Source: an uncultured Kiritimatiellota bacterium (GTDB lineage Bacteria; Verrucomicrobiota; Kiritimatiellia; RFP12; DVOR01). Taken from it: 64,000 nucleotides of DNA. Positions 32,499 through 41,002 of this stretch are shown piece by piece. Positions within the stretch are counted from its first letter, which is position 1, and each line of letters begins with the position of its first letter. The stretch spans positions 44,645 to 108,644 of the forward strand of contig CALXMT010000002.1 of assembly GCA_944389545.1 (NCBI GenBank), written 5' to 3'. Both the position numbers and the translations under genes were made by a program. The notes under the pieces were generated by a model. The model saw nothing but the letters and a program-made list of their open reading frames with translations, had not been told where the DNA came from and did not search any database.

Positions 32499-32571
32499 CG
32501 CAAGGGATGGGCACGGTAGAGAGGCCGAGGGCCGAACGGTGAAGTACCCGGTCCCGTGCATCCCTTTGTGT
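32499..32571 (-). repeat. Palindromic intergenic repeat B, copy 3 (inverted)
   Basis: GCGCAAGGGATGGGCACGG and CCGTGCATCCCTTTGTG mark the arms. The inner hairpin is GGCC-GAG-GGCC in place of GGCGC-GTT-GCGCC, so the stem sequence changed while pairing was kept. Confidence 0.8.
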
Positions 32572-32609
32572 TTTCGTGGGAACCTTCCCTGGACGGTATC
32601 GGAAGGGCC

Positions 32610-33278
32610 TTAGGCGTCTTGTTCCTCGGCTTTCTTCTTGGTCAGACGGCGCATGACGGCGCGGGCGGCATACCACTGGAAGACGCCAAAGACCGAGAAG
32701 AAGGCGACAATGATGAGGATGACCAGCATGGGATGGTTGCCCCAAAGCGATTTGAGCCAGGCGATGACGGGGGCGTAGAGCGTGGGCATGAAGAAGACGG
32801 CGATGAGACTTTGGAGGACGCTGGAGAGCGCGGAGTAGAGGCAATAGAGGCGGAAGTCGACGCGGAGCATGCCGGCGGCCAGGATGGCCGGGGTGCGGAT
32901 GCCAGGCGTGAAGCGGATGATGAACATGGTCTTGCCGATGTGGCGATCGAAGAAGTGGCTGCAGGCCTCAATCTGGTCTTGGTGTTTGCGAATCCACTTG
33001 GAGCGGCCGGCGTAGCGCATGGCGAAGCGGGGCGGGAGATAGGTGAGGATGTCGCCGATGAAGACGCCCCAGAAGGTGGACTGAAAGGCGGTCATGTAGC
33101 CCATCACGCCTTCGGAGATGAGCGGCGGGACGATGGTCCAGCAGATGATGTTCTCGCCGAAAATGGTGGCCACGGCGGTGAGCCAGCCTTGGGTCCAGGG
33201 GTAGGCGGAGGAGGCTTTGATGGCCTCGATGAGGGCGTCAAGGTCGATTCCGGCGAAGGCAAGGCAGAGATCGTTCAT
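32610..33278 (-). CDS. DedA/VTT-domain membrane protein
   Basis: 222 residues. Inner-membrane protein of the DedA/VTT family, linked elsewhere to undecaprenyl-phosphate or phospholipid flipping. The diagnostic part is FIIRFTPGIRTPAILAAGMLRVDF (residues ~117-140), the F-x-R-F-x-PG-x-R...AG pattern of the family, preceded by FWGVFIGDILTY. About five hydrophobic segments are present, with two at the C-terminus before a basic tail (RRLTKKKAEEQ). The ATG overlaps the ftsI stop (ATGA), so it belongs to the mraZ-rsmH-ftsL-ftsI transcript, a position usually held by murE. A role in lipid-carrier recycling for wall synthesis would fit but is inferred. Confidence 0.9.
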   Translation of the reverse strand: MNDLCLAFAGIDLDALIEAIKASSAYPWTQGWLTAVATIFGENIICWTIVPPLISEGVMGYMTAFQSTFWGVFIGDILTYLPPRFAMRYAGRSKWIRKHQDQIEACSHFFDRHIGKTMFIIRFTPGIRTPAILAAGMLRVDFRLYCLYSALSSVLQSLIAVFFMPTLYAPVIAWLKSLWGNHPMLVILIIVAFFSVFGVFQWYAARAVMRRLTKKKAEEQDA

Positions 33279-35065
33279 GGTGCGAGGGCCTCCTGCGGTT
33301 TGTCGGCGGGGATGTTCATGTAGTGGCCGATGGGCTCCGCGATTTGGGCGAAGATGGGCGCGGCGACGTTACCGCCCGAGTGGCGGGGACCTTTGGGACG
33401 TTCCAAGGTTACGAGGATGGCGAGGCGCGGCGCGGTGGAGGGAAAGATGCCGACGAAGGTGGCGTTGTAGTCTGTGTCGTTGTATCTGCCATTGATGGGG
33501 ATTTGGCCGGTGCCGGTCTTCCCCGCAACGGTGTAGTCGTGGAGGGCAGCGCGCCAGCCGGTGCCGCCTTTGGAGCGGTCGGTGACGCCGCGGAGCATGT
33601 CGAGGACTTTGGCGCTGACCTCCGGGGTGAGGGGACGGCCGATTATTTCCTGCGTGTTGGTGCGCACCAATTCACCCTCGTGGGTGCGGATTTCCCTAAG
33701 GATGGTGGGGCGCATGAGTTTGCCGCCGTTGGCGATGGTGGCGAAGGCATTGCAGAGCTGGACGGGGGTGACGGCGATGCCTTGGCCCAGCGTCATGCGC
33801 GTGGGGGAGAGTTTGCTCCAGTTTTTGTAGTGGGGGAGGATGCCGGCCTCCTCGCCGGGGAGCTCGATGCCGGTCTTCTGGCCCAAGCCAATCGCGCGGA
33901 AGGCGTACCACAGGCGGGCGTATTCCTCCATCCCGAAGTCCGGCGAGGGCTCGGCCATTTTGAGGCCGATCATGGCGGTGCCGATGTTGGAGGATTTCGC
34001 CAGGATGTCCGCGGGGCGAAGGATGCCGGCGGCATGGTCGCGCAGACGACGGCCGCCGTAGTACCACACGCGGCTGGTGCCGATGTCGAAGGTGGAGTCC
34101 TCGGTGATGATGCCGAACTGCATGGCCATGGCCACGGTGATGGCCTTCATGACGGAACCGGGCTCATAGTTGCGGGCCACGGCGATATTCTTCCACTGCT
34201 CCTGCGGCATGTGGTTGTAGTCCTGCGGGTCGAAACTCGGCTGGGTGGCCATGCCGAGAATCTCGCCCGTGTGCACGTCTTGGACGATGATGGTGCCGCT
34301 GTCGGCCTGGTAGGTCTTGAGCGCCTCCGCGAGGGCCGGCTCGATGATGTATTGGATGTTGTTGTCGATGGTCAGGATGACATCATTGCCATGGACGGCG
34401 GGGACTTCCTCGATGCGGCGATTGGGGATTTCCCGGCGGCGGGCGTCCACTTCGGTGACAATCCGGCCATCCTTGCCGCGAAGCTCTTCATCGAAACGTT
34501 GCTCAACGCCTTGCACGCCCACGCCCTCTGCGTTGATGAAGCCAATGAGGTGGGCCAAGCGGGCGCCGTTTGGGTGCGACCGCACGGAACGCTTCTCGGC
34601 GAAGTTCACGCCGGCGATGCGTCCCTCTTTCGTTGAGGGCGAACTCCGCCTGATGAGAGCTTGGATGGTCTCGTTGTCGGAGACTTCGCAGATCCTGGTG
34701 GTGCGGCGGCCTTCGGTATTGTAAAAGGCGTCGTAGACGCGTTCTTCGGGCACGTTCAGCAGGGCCGCCAAGTCCAAGGGGAGTGCGCCACGGTCGATGT
34801 CGGGCGACTCCAGCTTCGGGTCTTCCCTGTCGATATAGACGATGCGTCCGCTCAGACTTTCGGCCAAGACACGCCCATTGCGGTCCAGGATGCGCCCACG
34901 CAATCCCAGAAGGTCACGCTCTTGGAGGTAATTGTTTTGGGGGATTTCCGCCTTGCCGAGGTGGAGCGTGTAGAGGCGCGCGAGGTCTGCGGCGAAGAGC
35001 AGCCCCATCAAGAAGACTGCAGCCCCAATCCAACCGCGCGCCCAATTGCGCTCCTTACGCTCCAT
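33275..35065 (-). CDS. ftsI: Peptidoglycan D,D-transpeptidase FtsI (PBP3)
   Basis: 596 residues. Class B penicillin-binding protein that cross-links septal peptidoglycan. One transmembrane helix near residues 11-27 and a short cytoplasmic N-terminus. The dimerisation domain starts with GLRGRILDRNGRVLA (~54-68). Catalytic motifs are S304-V-M-K (SxxK), SSN at 358-360 and KTGTG at 516-520, all intact. The position after rsmH and ftsL in the dcw cluster supports FtsI over PBP2. AAGGAGG lies ~16 bases before the ATG. It overlaps the DedA gene downstream as ATGA. Confidence 0.95.
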   Translation of the reverse strand: MERKERNWARGWIGAAVFLMGLLFAADLARLYTLHLGKAEIPQNNYLQERDLLGLRGRILDRNGRVLAESLSGRIVYIDREDPKLESPDIDRGALPLDLAALLNVPEERVYDAFYNTEGRRTTRICEVSDNETIQALIRRSSPSTKEGRIAGVNFAEKRSVRSHPNGARLAHLIGFINAEGVGVQGVEQRFDEELRGKDGRIVTEVDARRREIPNRRIEEVPAVHGNDVILTIDNNIQYIIEPALAEALKTYQADSGTIIVQDVHTGEILGMATQPSFDPQDYNHMPQEQWKNIAVARNYEPGSVMKAITVAMAMQFGIITEDSTFDIGTSRVWYYGGRRLRDHAAGILRPADILAKSSNIGTAMIGLKMAEPSPDFGMEEYARLWYAFRAIGLGQKTGIELPGEEAGILPHYKNWSKLSPTRMTLGQGIAVTPVQLCNAFATIANGGKLMRPTILREIRTHEGELVRTNTQEIIGRPLTPEVSAKVLDMLRGVTDRSKGGTGWRAALHDYTVAGKTGTGQIPINGRYNDTDYNATFVGIFPSTAPRLAILVTLERPKGPRHSGGNVAAPIFAQIAEPIGHYMNIPADKPQEALAP

Positions 35066-35086
35066 AGGCGGTTCCCTTGCGCCTCC

Positions 35087-35485
35087 TTAGCGGGCGTTTC
35101 TCGCCATGGCCTCGCCGGCGCGCATACGGCGCTCTTGCGCCAACTGAAGCCGCAGGGACTCGGGCATCCGCGTCCGCCCGTTCGCCGACATGGAAATGGT
35201 CCGTTCTGGCGGCGCGTAAGTCAGGCGCAGTCCGCTTTCGGCGATGGCCCTGTCCAGATGGCTGGGCTCGGTCAGACGGTTCCACTTGGCCTCTTCGCGG
35301 CGCAGGGCCTCCTGCTGCGTGCGCACCTCCTGCTCCAGCAGACGGATCTGTGCGCCCACCTGGTCGTTGCTCACGTTGAGCAGGCAGTAGAGCACCCACG
35401 GCACCGCGATGAGCACCAGCATGACCGCCACGCCGATGTTGGCCGCCTTGAAATGAAAAGTCTTCCGTCTCCGATTCCGTCTCAT
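35087..35485 (-). CDS. ftsL: FtsL-like cell division protein
   Basis: 132 residues. Small bitopic protein: a basic N-terminus (MRRNRRRKTF), one membrane helix near residues 17-36 (IGVAVMLVLIAVPWVLYCLL), then a coiled-coil helix (QIRLLEQEVRTQQEALRREEAKWNRL) and a basic tail. Size, topology and position between rsmH and ftsI match FtsL, which forms a complex with FtsB and FtsQ at the septum and activates FtsI/FtsW. Sequence conservation in FtsL is always low, so the call rests on context and architecture. It starts 4 bases after the rsmH stop. Confidence 0.82.
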   Translation of the reverse strand: MRRNRRRKTFHFKAANIGVAVMLVLIAVPWVLYCLLNVSNDQVGAQIRLLEQEVRTQQEALRREEAKWNRLTEPSHLDRAIAESGLRLTYAPPERTISMSANGRTRMPESLRLQLAQERRMRAGEAMARNAR

Positions 35486-35488
35486 GTC

Positions 35489-36424
35489 TCAATCCTCCGC
35501 TTTCCGCACCGCGCGCAGCTTCGCGCTCCGCGCCCGCGGGTTCCTTGCCGTTTCCTCCGGCCGCGCCGTCACGGCCTTCCGCAAAATCCATTCTGTGCGC
35601 GGCAACTCTCCGCGCCAGGCGCTCCCGCCCTGCAACAACGATTCCTCGCGTCCGCAGTGCGCCCGGAAGCTTTCCTTCACCACCCGGTCTGAGAGGCTCT
35701 CGAAGGTGATGATTGCCAGGCGTCCGCCCGGCTTCAACAGGTTCAGCCCGCCCGCGATGGCTCGGCGCACCTCGCCCAGCTCATCGTTCACGGCCATCCG
35801 CAACGCCTGAAAGACGCGCGTGGCCGGGTGGCGCCCCGGTGTGTGCGCACCGCCGACCGCCTTCGCCACGATCTCCGCCAGTTGCGCCGTCCGCGTGATG
35901 GGTGCCTCGCGGCGTGCCCGGTCGATGGCCTTCGCCACGCGCAGGGCCTGGCGCTCCTCGCCCAGTTCGCGGAAGAGCTTGGCCATCTCGCTCACGTCCA
36001 GACGCGCCAGAAGGTCGGCCGCCGTCTCACCTGCGTCGTTGCGCATCCGCATGTCCAGCGGACCATCCGCACGGAAGCTGAAGCCGCGTTCGGGCGTGTC
36101 CAACTGGTCGCTGCTGACACCCAAATCCAACAAAATCGCATCCACGGACGTGATGCCGTTCGCCGCCGCGATGTCGGCCAAATCCCCATGTGCGCCTTGC
36201 GCCAGGATGTGCCGTCCGGGCACGGCGTCGCGTGCCAGATTCGCCTTGGCTCGTGCCAACGCTTCGCCGTCACGGTCGATGCCCAGCAACGTCCCGGTGG
36301 GACCGGCCAGGCGCATCACCGCCGTCGCATGCCCGGCTTGGCCCAACGTGCCGTCCACATAGACGCACCCGGGTCCCGGCGCGAGCGCCGCCACCGTTTC
36401 CTCAAGAAGCACCGGAATATGCAT
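35489..36424 (-). CDS. rsmH: 16S rRNA (cytosine1402-N4)-methyltransferase
   Basis: 311 residues from the ATG at 36424; the longer frame shadows mraZ. Methylates N4 of C1402 in the ribosomal P site using SAM. Seen: HIPVLLEETVAAL at the start, VDGTLGQAGHA (SAM loop), LGIDRDGEAL, DAILLDLGVSSDQLD and RGFSFRADGPLDMRM, all signatures of RsmH/MraW. The C-terminal part reads ITFESLSDRVVKESF. Length is normal. It lies 13 bp after mraZ and 3 bp before ftsL, standard dcw order. Confidence 0.97.
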   Translation of the reverse strand: MHIPVLLEETVAALAPGPGCVYVDGTLGQAGHATAVMRLAGPTGTLLGIDRDGEALARAKANLARDAVPGRHILAQGAHGDLADIAAANGITSVDAILLDLGVSSDQLDTPERGFSFRADGPLDMRMRNDAGETAADLLARLDVSEMAKLFRELGEERQALRVAKAIDRARREAPITRTAQLAEIVAKAVGGAHTPGRHPATRVFQALRMAVNDELGEVRRAIAGGLNLLKPGGRLAIITFESLSDRVVKESFRAHCGREESLLQGGSAWRGELPRTEWILRKAVTARPEETARNPRARSAKLRAVRKAED

Positions 36425-36437
36425 CGTTGTGCCTCCC

Positions 36438-36911
36438 TTAGAAATCCAATGCCGCGAGCGCCTCGCCCAAGGCCGCCTGATCCACCGGCGCCTCGGGCGC
36501 CTTTTCGGCCGCCCACACTTCGCCATACGTCACCGCGCCCACGAAGGCGATCTTGCCTTCGATGCCGGCGAACGACAACAGACGGTCGCTGATGCGGATA
36601 CGCCCCTGCACGTCCAGCGGCAGTTGCTCCGTGTTCTGACCGATGATTCTCAGACGTTGCGCCACCGCGGGGTCCGCGAAGCGCTTTGCCCTCAGCTTTT
36701 CCTGAATCCCCTGCATCCGCTCCACCGAGAGCAGGCGCAGACATTTTTCGTGTGGGTCAGCCATCACAAAGACATATTTCGGCCGTCCCAGCGCATCGCG
36801 CCACCCCGAGGGAATCGTCACGCGCCGCTTCGGGTCAAGCGCATGCACCGCCGAGCCGGTGAACACCGCCTCGCCCTGCATCGCCGTCTCCTCTGGCACC
36901 TCTGCGCTCAT
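36438..36911 (-). CDS. mraZ: Transcriptional regulator MraZ
   Basis: 157 residues from the ATG at 36911. The open frame reaches a GTG at 36935, but that codon lies inside the promoter, so 36911 is preferred; AAAAGG sits ~12 bases upstream. MraZ is a ring-forming DNA-binding protein that represses the dcw cluster. It has two AbrB-like domains, seen as DPKRRVTIPSGWRDAL and LDVQGRIRISDRLL, each with the conserved (D/G)-x-(K/Q)-(G/R)-R-(V/I) pattern. The C-terminal ~20 residues are Ala-rich and unconserved. It is the first gene of the dcw transcript; the promoter spacer contains one TGGGG resembling an MraZ box, though a tandem set was not seen. Confidence 0.93.
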   Translation of the reverse strand: MSAEVPEETAMQGEAVFTGSAVHALDPKRRVTIPSGWRDALGRPKYVFVMADPHEKCLRLLSVERMQGIQEKLRAKRFADPAVAQRLRIIGQNTEQLPLDVQGRIRISDRLLSFAGIEGKIAFVGAVTYGEVWAAEKAPEAPVDQAALGEALAALDF

Positions 36912-36936
36912 GACTTGTCTGACCTTTTGTGACACT

Positions 36937-36966
36937 ATTAAACACTTTCCCCCACGCCTTAGTCAA
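36937..36966 (-). promoter_or_regulatory. Promoter of the mraZ-rsmH-ftsL-ftsI operon
   Basis: On the minus strand TTGACT (36966-36961) and TTTAAT (36942-36937) are 18 bp apart; transcription would start near 36930, just before the mraZ ATG. A TGGGG string lies in the spacer. Confidence 0.6.
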
Positions 36967-36978
36967 GCACTATCTTTC

Positions 36979-37000
36979 AACCCTTGATTTTGCAAGGGTT
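36979..37000. promoter_or_regulatory. 8-bp inverted repeat upstream of the mraZ promoter
   Basis: AACCCTTG-ATTTTG-CAAGGGTT. It lies 13 bp upstream of the -35 box and could be an operator. It lacks the T-run of a terminator. Confidence 0.35.
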
Positions 37001-37130
37001 CCGCCCTTTCTCTCTCCTTTTCGCCCGAACTTTCGCGCTCCACCTTCCCCCACCGGTCCCCACATGCTTTCTTTGATATGCACGCGCCGTCCTGTGTCCG
37101 GATTGGAGCTTCGCCCCCTCCCGATACCGC

Positions 37131-37136
37131 TAAAAT
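37131..37136 (+). promoter_or_regulatory. -10 element of the fucosidase gene
   Basis: TAAAAT ends 8 bases before the ATG at 37145, so the mRNA would begin at or next to the start codon. No ribosome-binding site is visible. Confidence 0.4.
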
Positions 37137-37144
37137 AGTGCGCC

Positions 37145-38605
37145 ATGAAAACAACGCTTCCTATCTTTGCCCTCGCCGTGGCCCTCGCCGCCGCGCCCCT
37201 CCATGCCCAGCTTCGCTTCGCCGACTTCTCCGCCCCCGAAATCGCCAAGATTGCTCAGGTCGCCCAAGTCAAGCCCCACCCGCGTCAGGTGGCCTGGCAG
37301 CAATTGGAGCTGACCGCCTTTGTCCACTTTGGTGTCAACACCTTCACCGATCGCGAGTGGGGCACCGGCAAAGAGGACCCCAAGGTCTTCAATCCCACCG
37401 CCCTTGACTGTCGCCAGTGGGTCAAGGCCCTCAAGGACGCCGGCTTCAAGCTCGCCATCCTCACCGCCAAGCACCACGATGGCTTCTGCCTCTGGCCCTC
37501 CAAGCTCACGAACCACACCGTTGCCGCCTCCCTCTGGAAGGACGGCAAGGGCGACGTCTGCCGCGAGTTCGCCGAGGCTTGCCGTGCCGAAGGCATCAAG
37601 GTCGGCTTCTACCTCTCTCCGTGGGATCGCCACGAGCCTTCCTACGGCACCGATGCCTACAACGACTTCTTTGTCGGTCAGCTCAATGAGCTCTTCGACA
37701 ACTATGGCCCCATTGACGAGATTTGGTTTGATGGCGCCTGCGGCGAAGGCCCAAACGGCAAAAAGCAGGTCTACGACTGGTCTCGCTACTACGCCACCAT
37801 CCGTGAGCGCAACCCAGACTGCGTCATCGCCGTCTCCGGCCCCGACGTCCGCTGGGTCGGCAACGAATCCGGCCTCGCCCGCGACAGCGAGTGGTCCGTC
37901 ATTCCCGCCGAGGCCGTCAACAACGAGGCCGTCCGCGATGGCTTCGCGCCCTTCCACTTCGATGGCAAGGACATCGCCGCCATGGCCCGTCGCCAGCTCG
38001 CCCAGGAACGCCCCTCCGCTAACTCCCCCACCCTTGGCTCCCTCGATGAGGCCATCGGCTCCCACCATTGCGTTTGGTATCCCGCCGAGTGCGACGTCTC
38101 CATCCGCCCCGGTTGGTTCTGGCACGCCAGCCAGGACAATCAGGTGAAGTCCCTTGACAAACTCATGTCCATCTACGATCGCTCTGTCGGCCGCAACGCC
38201 GTTCTCCTCCTCAATATCCCGCCCACCACCCAAGGCCTCTTCCATCAGAACGACGTCGCCCGCCTCAAGGAGTTCGGCGACACCATCCGTAAGACCTTCG
38301 CCACCAACCTCCTCGGCCCCGCCATCCCCGATCGCACCGAGGTCATCCTCGACGCCCCCATCCGCTTCGACACCCTTGTTGCCCAGGAAGACATCACCCA
38401 GGGGCAGGTCGTCGAGCGTTTCCACTTCGAGGTCAAGCTCCCCGGGCAGTTCGGTTGGCAACGTGTCGCCGGTGCCACCACCATTGGCCACAAGCGCATC
38501 TTGCGTCTCAAAGAGCCCATCGAGGCAACCGCCGTCCGTCTGGTCATCGATGAGACCCGCGCCCGTCCCCACATCCTCTCCATCGGCGCCTACCTCGCCC
38601 CTTGA
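37145..38605 (+). CDS. Secreted alpha-L-fucosidase, family GH29
   Basis: 486 residues. Retaining glycoside hydrolase releasing alpha-linked L-fucose. A signal peptide (MKTTLPIFALAVALAAAPLHA) directs export. The GH29 barrel shows FVHFGVNTFTDREWG (~59-73), AILTAKHHDGFCLWPS (~105-119) and IDEIWFDGACGEG, with D196 as the likely nucleophile. The C-terminal ~130 residues form a beta-domain (PIRFDTLVAQEDITQGQ). Length is typical. The gene stands alone on the plus strand, divergent from mraZ, with a strong terminator behind it. Codons end almost uniformly in C, indicating high expression. It probably acts on fucosylated host or algal glycans. Confidence 0.94.
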   Translation: MKTTLPIFALAVALAAAPLHAQLRFADFSAPEIAKIAQVAQVKPHPRQVAWQQLELTAFVHFGVNTFTDREWGTGKEDPKVFNPTALDCRQWVKALKDAGFKLAILTAKHHDGFCLWPSKLTNHTVAASLWKDGKGDVCREFAEACRAEGIKVGFYLSPWDRHEPSYGTDAYNDFFVGQLNELFDNYGPIDEIWFDGACGEGPNGKKQVYDWSRYYATIRERNPDCVIAVSGPDVRWVGNESGLARDSEWSVIPAEAVNNEAVRDGFAPFHFDGKDIAAMARRQLAQERPSANSPTLGSLDEAIGSHHCVWYPAECDVSIRPGWFWHASQDNQVKSLDKLMSIYDRSVGRNAVLLLNIPPTTQGLFHQNDVARLKEFGDTIRKTFATNLLGPAIPDRTEVILDAPIRFDTLVAQEDITQGQVVERFHFEVKLPGQFGWQRVAGATTIGHKRILRLKEPIEATAVRLVIDETRARPHILSIGAYLAP

Positions 38606-38629
38606 TGGAGCACGTCACGTCCTTCCTGA

Positions 38630-38663
38630 GACCCCGGGTTCCAACACAACCCGGGGTCTTTTT
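38630..38663 (+). terminator. Rho-independent terminator after the fucosidase gene
   Basis: GACCCCGGGTT-CCAACAC-AACCCGGGGTC is a perfect 11-bp stem followed by TTTTT. It lies 25 bp after the stop. Confidence 0.95.
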
Positions 38664-38749
38664 ATCGTAACATCCTATCATTAAAAGGAATGAGGCGCGC
38701 CACAATTCGAGGTCGCCAAGGGTCGTTGGCACCCCGTGCAACCCCCTCT

Positions 38750-38880
38750 GGCGAGACCCTACAGTGGTCCTAGGTCAACCACTATAGGGGGCGGGGTCGA
38801 GACCCTATAGTGGTCGGGGTCGAAACCCTTAGTGGTCCGAGGTCGACCCCTATAGGGTCTCAGAAAGGGCCCTTTAGAGG
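38750..38880. repeat. 23-bp TATAG-core repeat array, locus 3
   Basis: Five to six units in the inverted orientation (GAGACCCTATAGTGGTC, AACCACTATAGGGGG, GACCCCTATAGGGTC), about 22-24 bp apart. It reaches to the end of recJ and lies between the convergent fucosidase and recJ genes. Confidence 0.88.
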
Positions 38881-40538
38881 TCGGCGATGGGGGAGGCGTC
38901 GAGGAGGGTGGGGGAAGGGACCGGTTCGCGGAAGGTGTCCACGGAAAGGGTGAACCACGCGCGGAGGGGAAGGCCGCGACGCCAGTCTTTGGCGCGGTCG
39001 GCGGCGCCGAACCAGATGGCTTTGAGTGCGGGGCCGCCCTCGATGGGGGCGAGGGAGAGTTGCAGGTGACTCTTGTCGGCGCCGACGGGGCGGGCAACGG
39101 CCAGGGTGAAATCCTTCTGGAAGATGGGCTTGGGGTTGGCGTTGCCGTAGGGTTCCAGTCGGTCGAGTTCGCGGCAGAGGGCGAGGGTGACGGGAAGGTG
39201 GGTGAGGTCGGCGTCGTAGAAACGGTCAGCCGTCAGGGGTTCCCCGGTGAAGGCTTTGGGGAGGCGCTCGGCGAAGGCCTCGTAGGTGCCGGGGAGGAGG
39301 GAGAAGCCGGCGGCCTGGGCGTGCCCGCCGAAGTGGTCGAGCAGGTCGGCGACGGTGGTGAGGGCCTCGACGGCGTTCCACGGTTCGCAGGCGCGCATGG
39401 AGCCGTGTCCGCCGCCATCGGGCGTGCGGCAGACGAGGGCGACAGGGCACCCGAAGCGCTCCATGAGGCGCGCGGCGACGATGCCGACCACCCCGGCATG
39501 GAAGCCTTCGCCGCCGACGACCAGGAGATTGCCGGAGGGGGTGGGGGCGCCGGCGAGGATGGCGTCGAGGAGGTCGTGCTCGATGGTGCGGCGGCGCTTG
39601 TTGATTTCAACGAGTTGCGTGGCGCAACGGGTATTGCCCAATCCGATGGCGGCATAAGCGGTCTTGAGCTCGCCCAGACGCCCGGCGGCATTGATGCAGG
39701 GGACCAAGGAGAAGGCGACGCCTTCCGCGGTGAAGGGGGAGTGGAGGCGTTGGCAATCGGCGAGGGCGCGAAGGCCGCGATTGGCATCGGGGGAAGAGAG
39801 GGTGCGCAGACCTTTGGCCACCAAGACGCGGTTCTGGCCGGTCAAGGGCATGACGTCGGCGATGGTGGCGATGGCGGCAAGGTCCAGAAAGGCATCGGGG
39901 TCTACCTGCAGGCCGCGTTGGGCCAAGGCGCGCACGAGCATGAGGGCGACGGCGCACCCGCAGAGACTTTCTGCGCCGGGAGGCGCGGAGAGGCGGGGGT
40001 TGACGATGGCGTTGGCCGGGGGCAACTCCGGGGGCGGCATGTGGTGATCGGTGACGATGACGTCAATGCCTTGCGCGCGGAGGCCGGCGATTTCATCGCG
40101 GGAGGTGATGCCGCAGTCGACGGTGACGATGAGGGTGGGAAAGGGGGAGTAGGTGAGGCACCGGGCGACGGATTCCGGGGTGAGGCCGTAACCTTCGCTC
40201 TCGCGGTCGGGGAAGAAAGGTTTGACGGTGGCGCCGACGCTGCCAAGGGCCTGAACCAGGGTGGCGGTGGCGGTGATGCCGTCCACGTCGTAGTCGCCGA
40301 AGACGGTGATGGGTTCGTGGTGGACGATGGCACGCAGGAGGCGTTCGACGGCGGCTTCCATGCCGTCAAAGGCGAAGGGATCGCAGAGGGGCGCGACCTC
40401 GGGGCGCAACCAGAGGGTGGGGGCGTCGTTGCCCAAGCGCCGTGCGAGGAGCTCGGCGACGAGGGGCGAGAGGCCGGCCTCGGCGGCGAGGGTCGCGGCG
40501 AGGGCGGGGTCTGCGCTTGGGGCGGGAATCCAGGCCAC
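38874..40538 (-). CDS. recJ: Single-stranded-DNA-specific exonuclease RecJ
   Basis: 554 residues, starting at a GTG one base after the dtd stop. 5'-3' exonuclease on single-stranded DNA used in recombination and mismatch repair. DHH-family motifs are visible: VFGDYDVDGITATA (~79-92), VTVDCGITS, IVTDHHMPPPE (the DHH itself, ~165), NPRL and LCGCAVALMLVRAL. The DHHA1-like part has GGHAQAAGFSL and the C-terminus an OB-like domain. Length is within the normal range (550-590). It is the last gene of the ddl-ftsQ-ftsA-ftsZ-dtd-recJ run. Confidence 0.95.
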   Translation of the reverse strand: MAWIPAPSADPALAATLAAEAGLSPLVAELLARRLGNDAPTLWLRPEVAPLCDPFAFDGMEAAVERLLRAIVHHEPITVFGDYDVDGITATATLVQALGSVGATVKPFFPDRESEGYGLTPESVARCLTYSPFPTLIVTVDCGITSRDEIAGLRAQGIDVIVTDHHMPPPELPPANAIVNPRLSAPPGAESLCGCAVALMLVRALAQRGLQVDPDAFLDLAAIATIADVMPLTGQNRVLVAKGLRTLSSPDANRGLRALADCQRLHSPFTAEGVAFSLVPCINAAGRLGELKTAYAAIGLGNTRCATQLVEINKRRRTIEHDLLDAILAGAPTPSGNLLVVGGEGFHAGVVGIVAARLMERFGCPVALVCRTPDGGGHGSMRACEPWNAVEALTTVADLLDHFGGHAQAAGFSLLPGTYEAFAERLPKAFTGEPLTADRFYDADLTHLPVTLALCRELDRLEPYGNANPKPIFQKDFTLAVARPVGADKSHLQLSLAPIEGGPALKAIWFGAADRAKDWRRGLPLRAWFTLSVDTFREPVPSPTLLDASPIADL

Positions 40539-40539
40539 G

Positions 40540-40983
40540 TCAGGCCTCCAGGAGGAAGGTGGCGGGGCCGTGATTCAGGAGGCGGACCTCCATCTCGGCG
40601 CCGAACTTGCCGTGGCCGAGACGGTCGCCGAGGGTGGCGCGGAGAACGGCCAGGCAGCGCTCATAGAGCGGCTCGGCGACCTCGGGGCGGGCGGCGGTGG
40701 AGAAGCCCGGGCGGTTGCCGGAGGCGGTGTCGGCGTAGAGGGTGAACTGGGAGATGAAGAGGATGCTCCCGTCGACGTCCAGGACGGAGCGGTTCATGGC
40801 GCCGCGGTCGTCCTCGAAGATGCGAAGCTTGAGGAGCTTGGCGCAGAGCTTGTCGGCCTTGGCGGGGGTGTCGTCGGGGGCGATGCCGCAGAGGACCAGG
40901 AGGCCGGGGCCTTCGAAACCGGAGAAGCGGGCGCCGTCGATGTCGACGGAGGCGCCGATGACGCGTTGGACCAAGAAGCGCAT
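40540..40983 (-). CDS. dtd: D-aminoacyl-tRNA deacylase
   Basis: 147 residues from the ATG at 40983; the longer frame shadows ftsZ. Hydrolyses D-amino acids wrongly attached to tRNA. Family motifs: MRFLVQRVIGASVDIDG at the start, SILFISQFTLYAD (the SQFTL motif, ~76-88) and NHGPATFLLEA at the end (the Gly-cisPro NxGPxT motif). Length is exactly that of bacterial DTD (~145). It lies 19 bp after ftsZ and 1 bp before recJ. Confidence 0.96.
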   Translation of the reverse strand: MRFLVQRVIGASVDIDGARFSGFEGPGLLVLCGIAPDDTPAKADKLCAKLLKLRIFEDDRGAMNRSVLDVDGSILFISQFTLYADTASGNRPGFSTAARPEVAEPLYERCLAVLRATLGDRLGHGKFGAEMEVRLLNHGPATFLLEA

Positions 40984-41002
40984 GGGGGACTCCGGGGTTG
41001 GG

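Noticed and set aside
36911..36935. Upstream GTG start for mraZ
   Set aside because: It falls within or just at the transcription start of the best promoter, whereas the ATG at 36911 begins after it.
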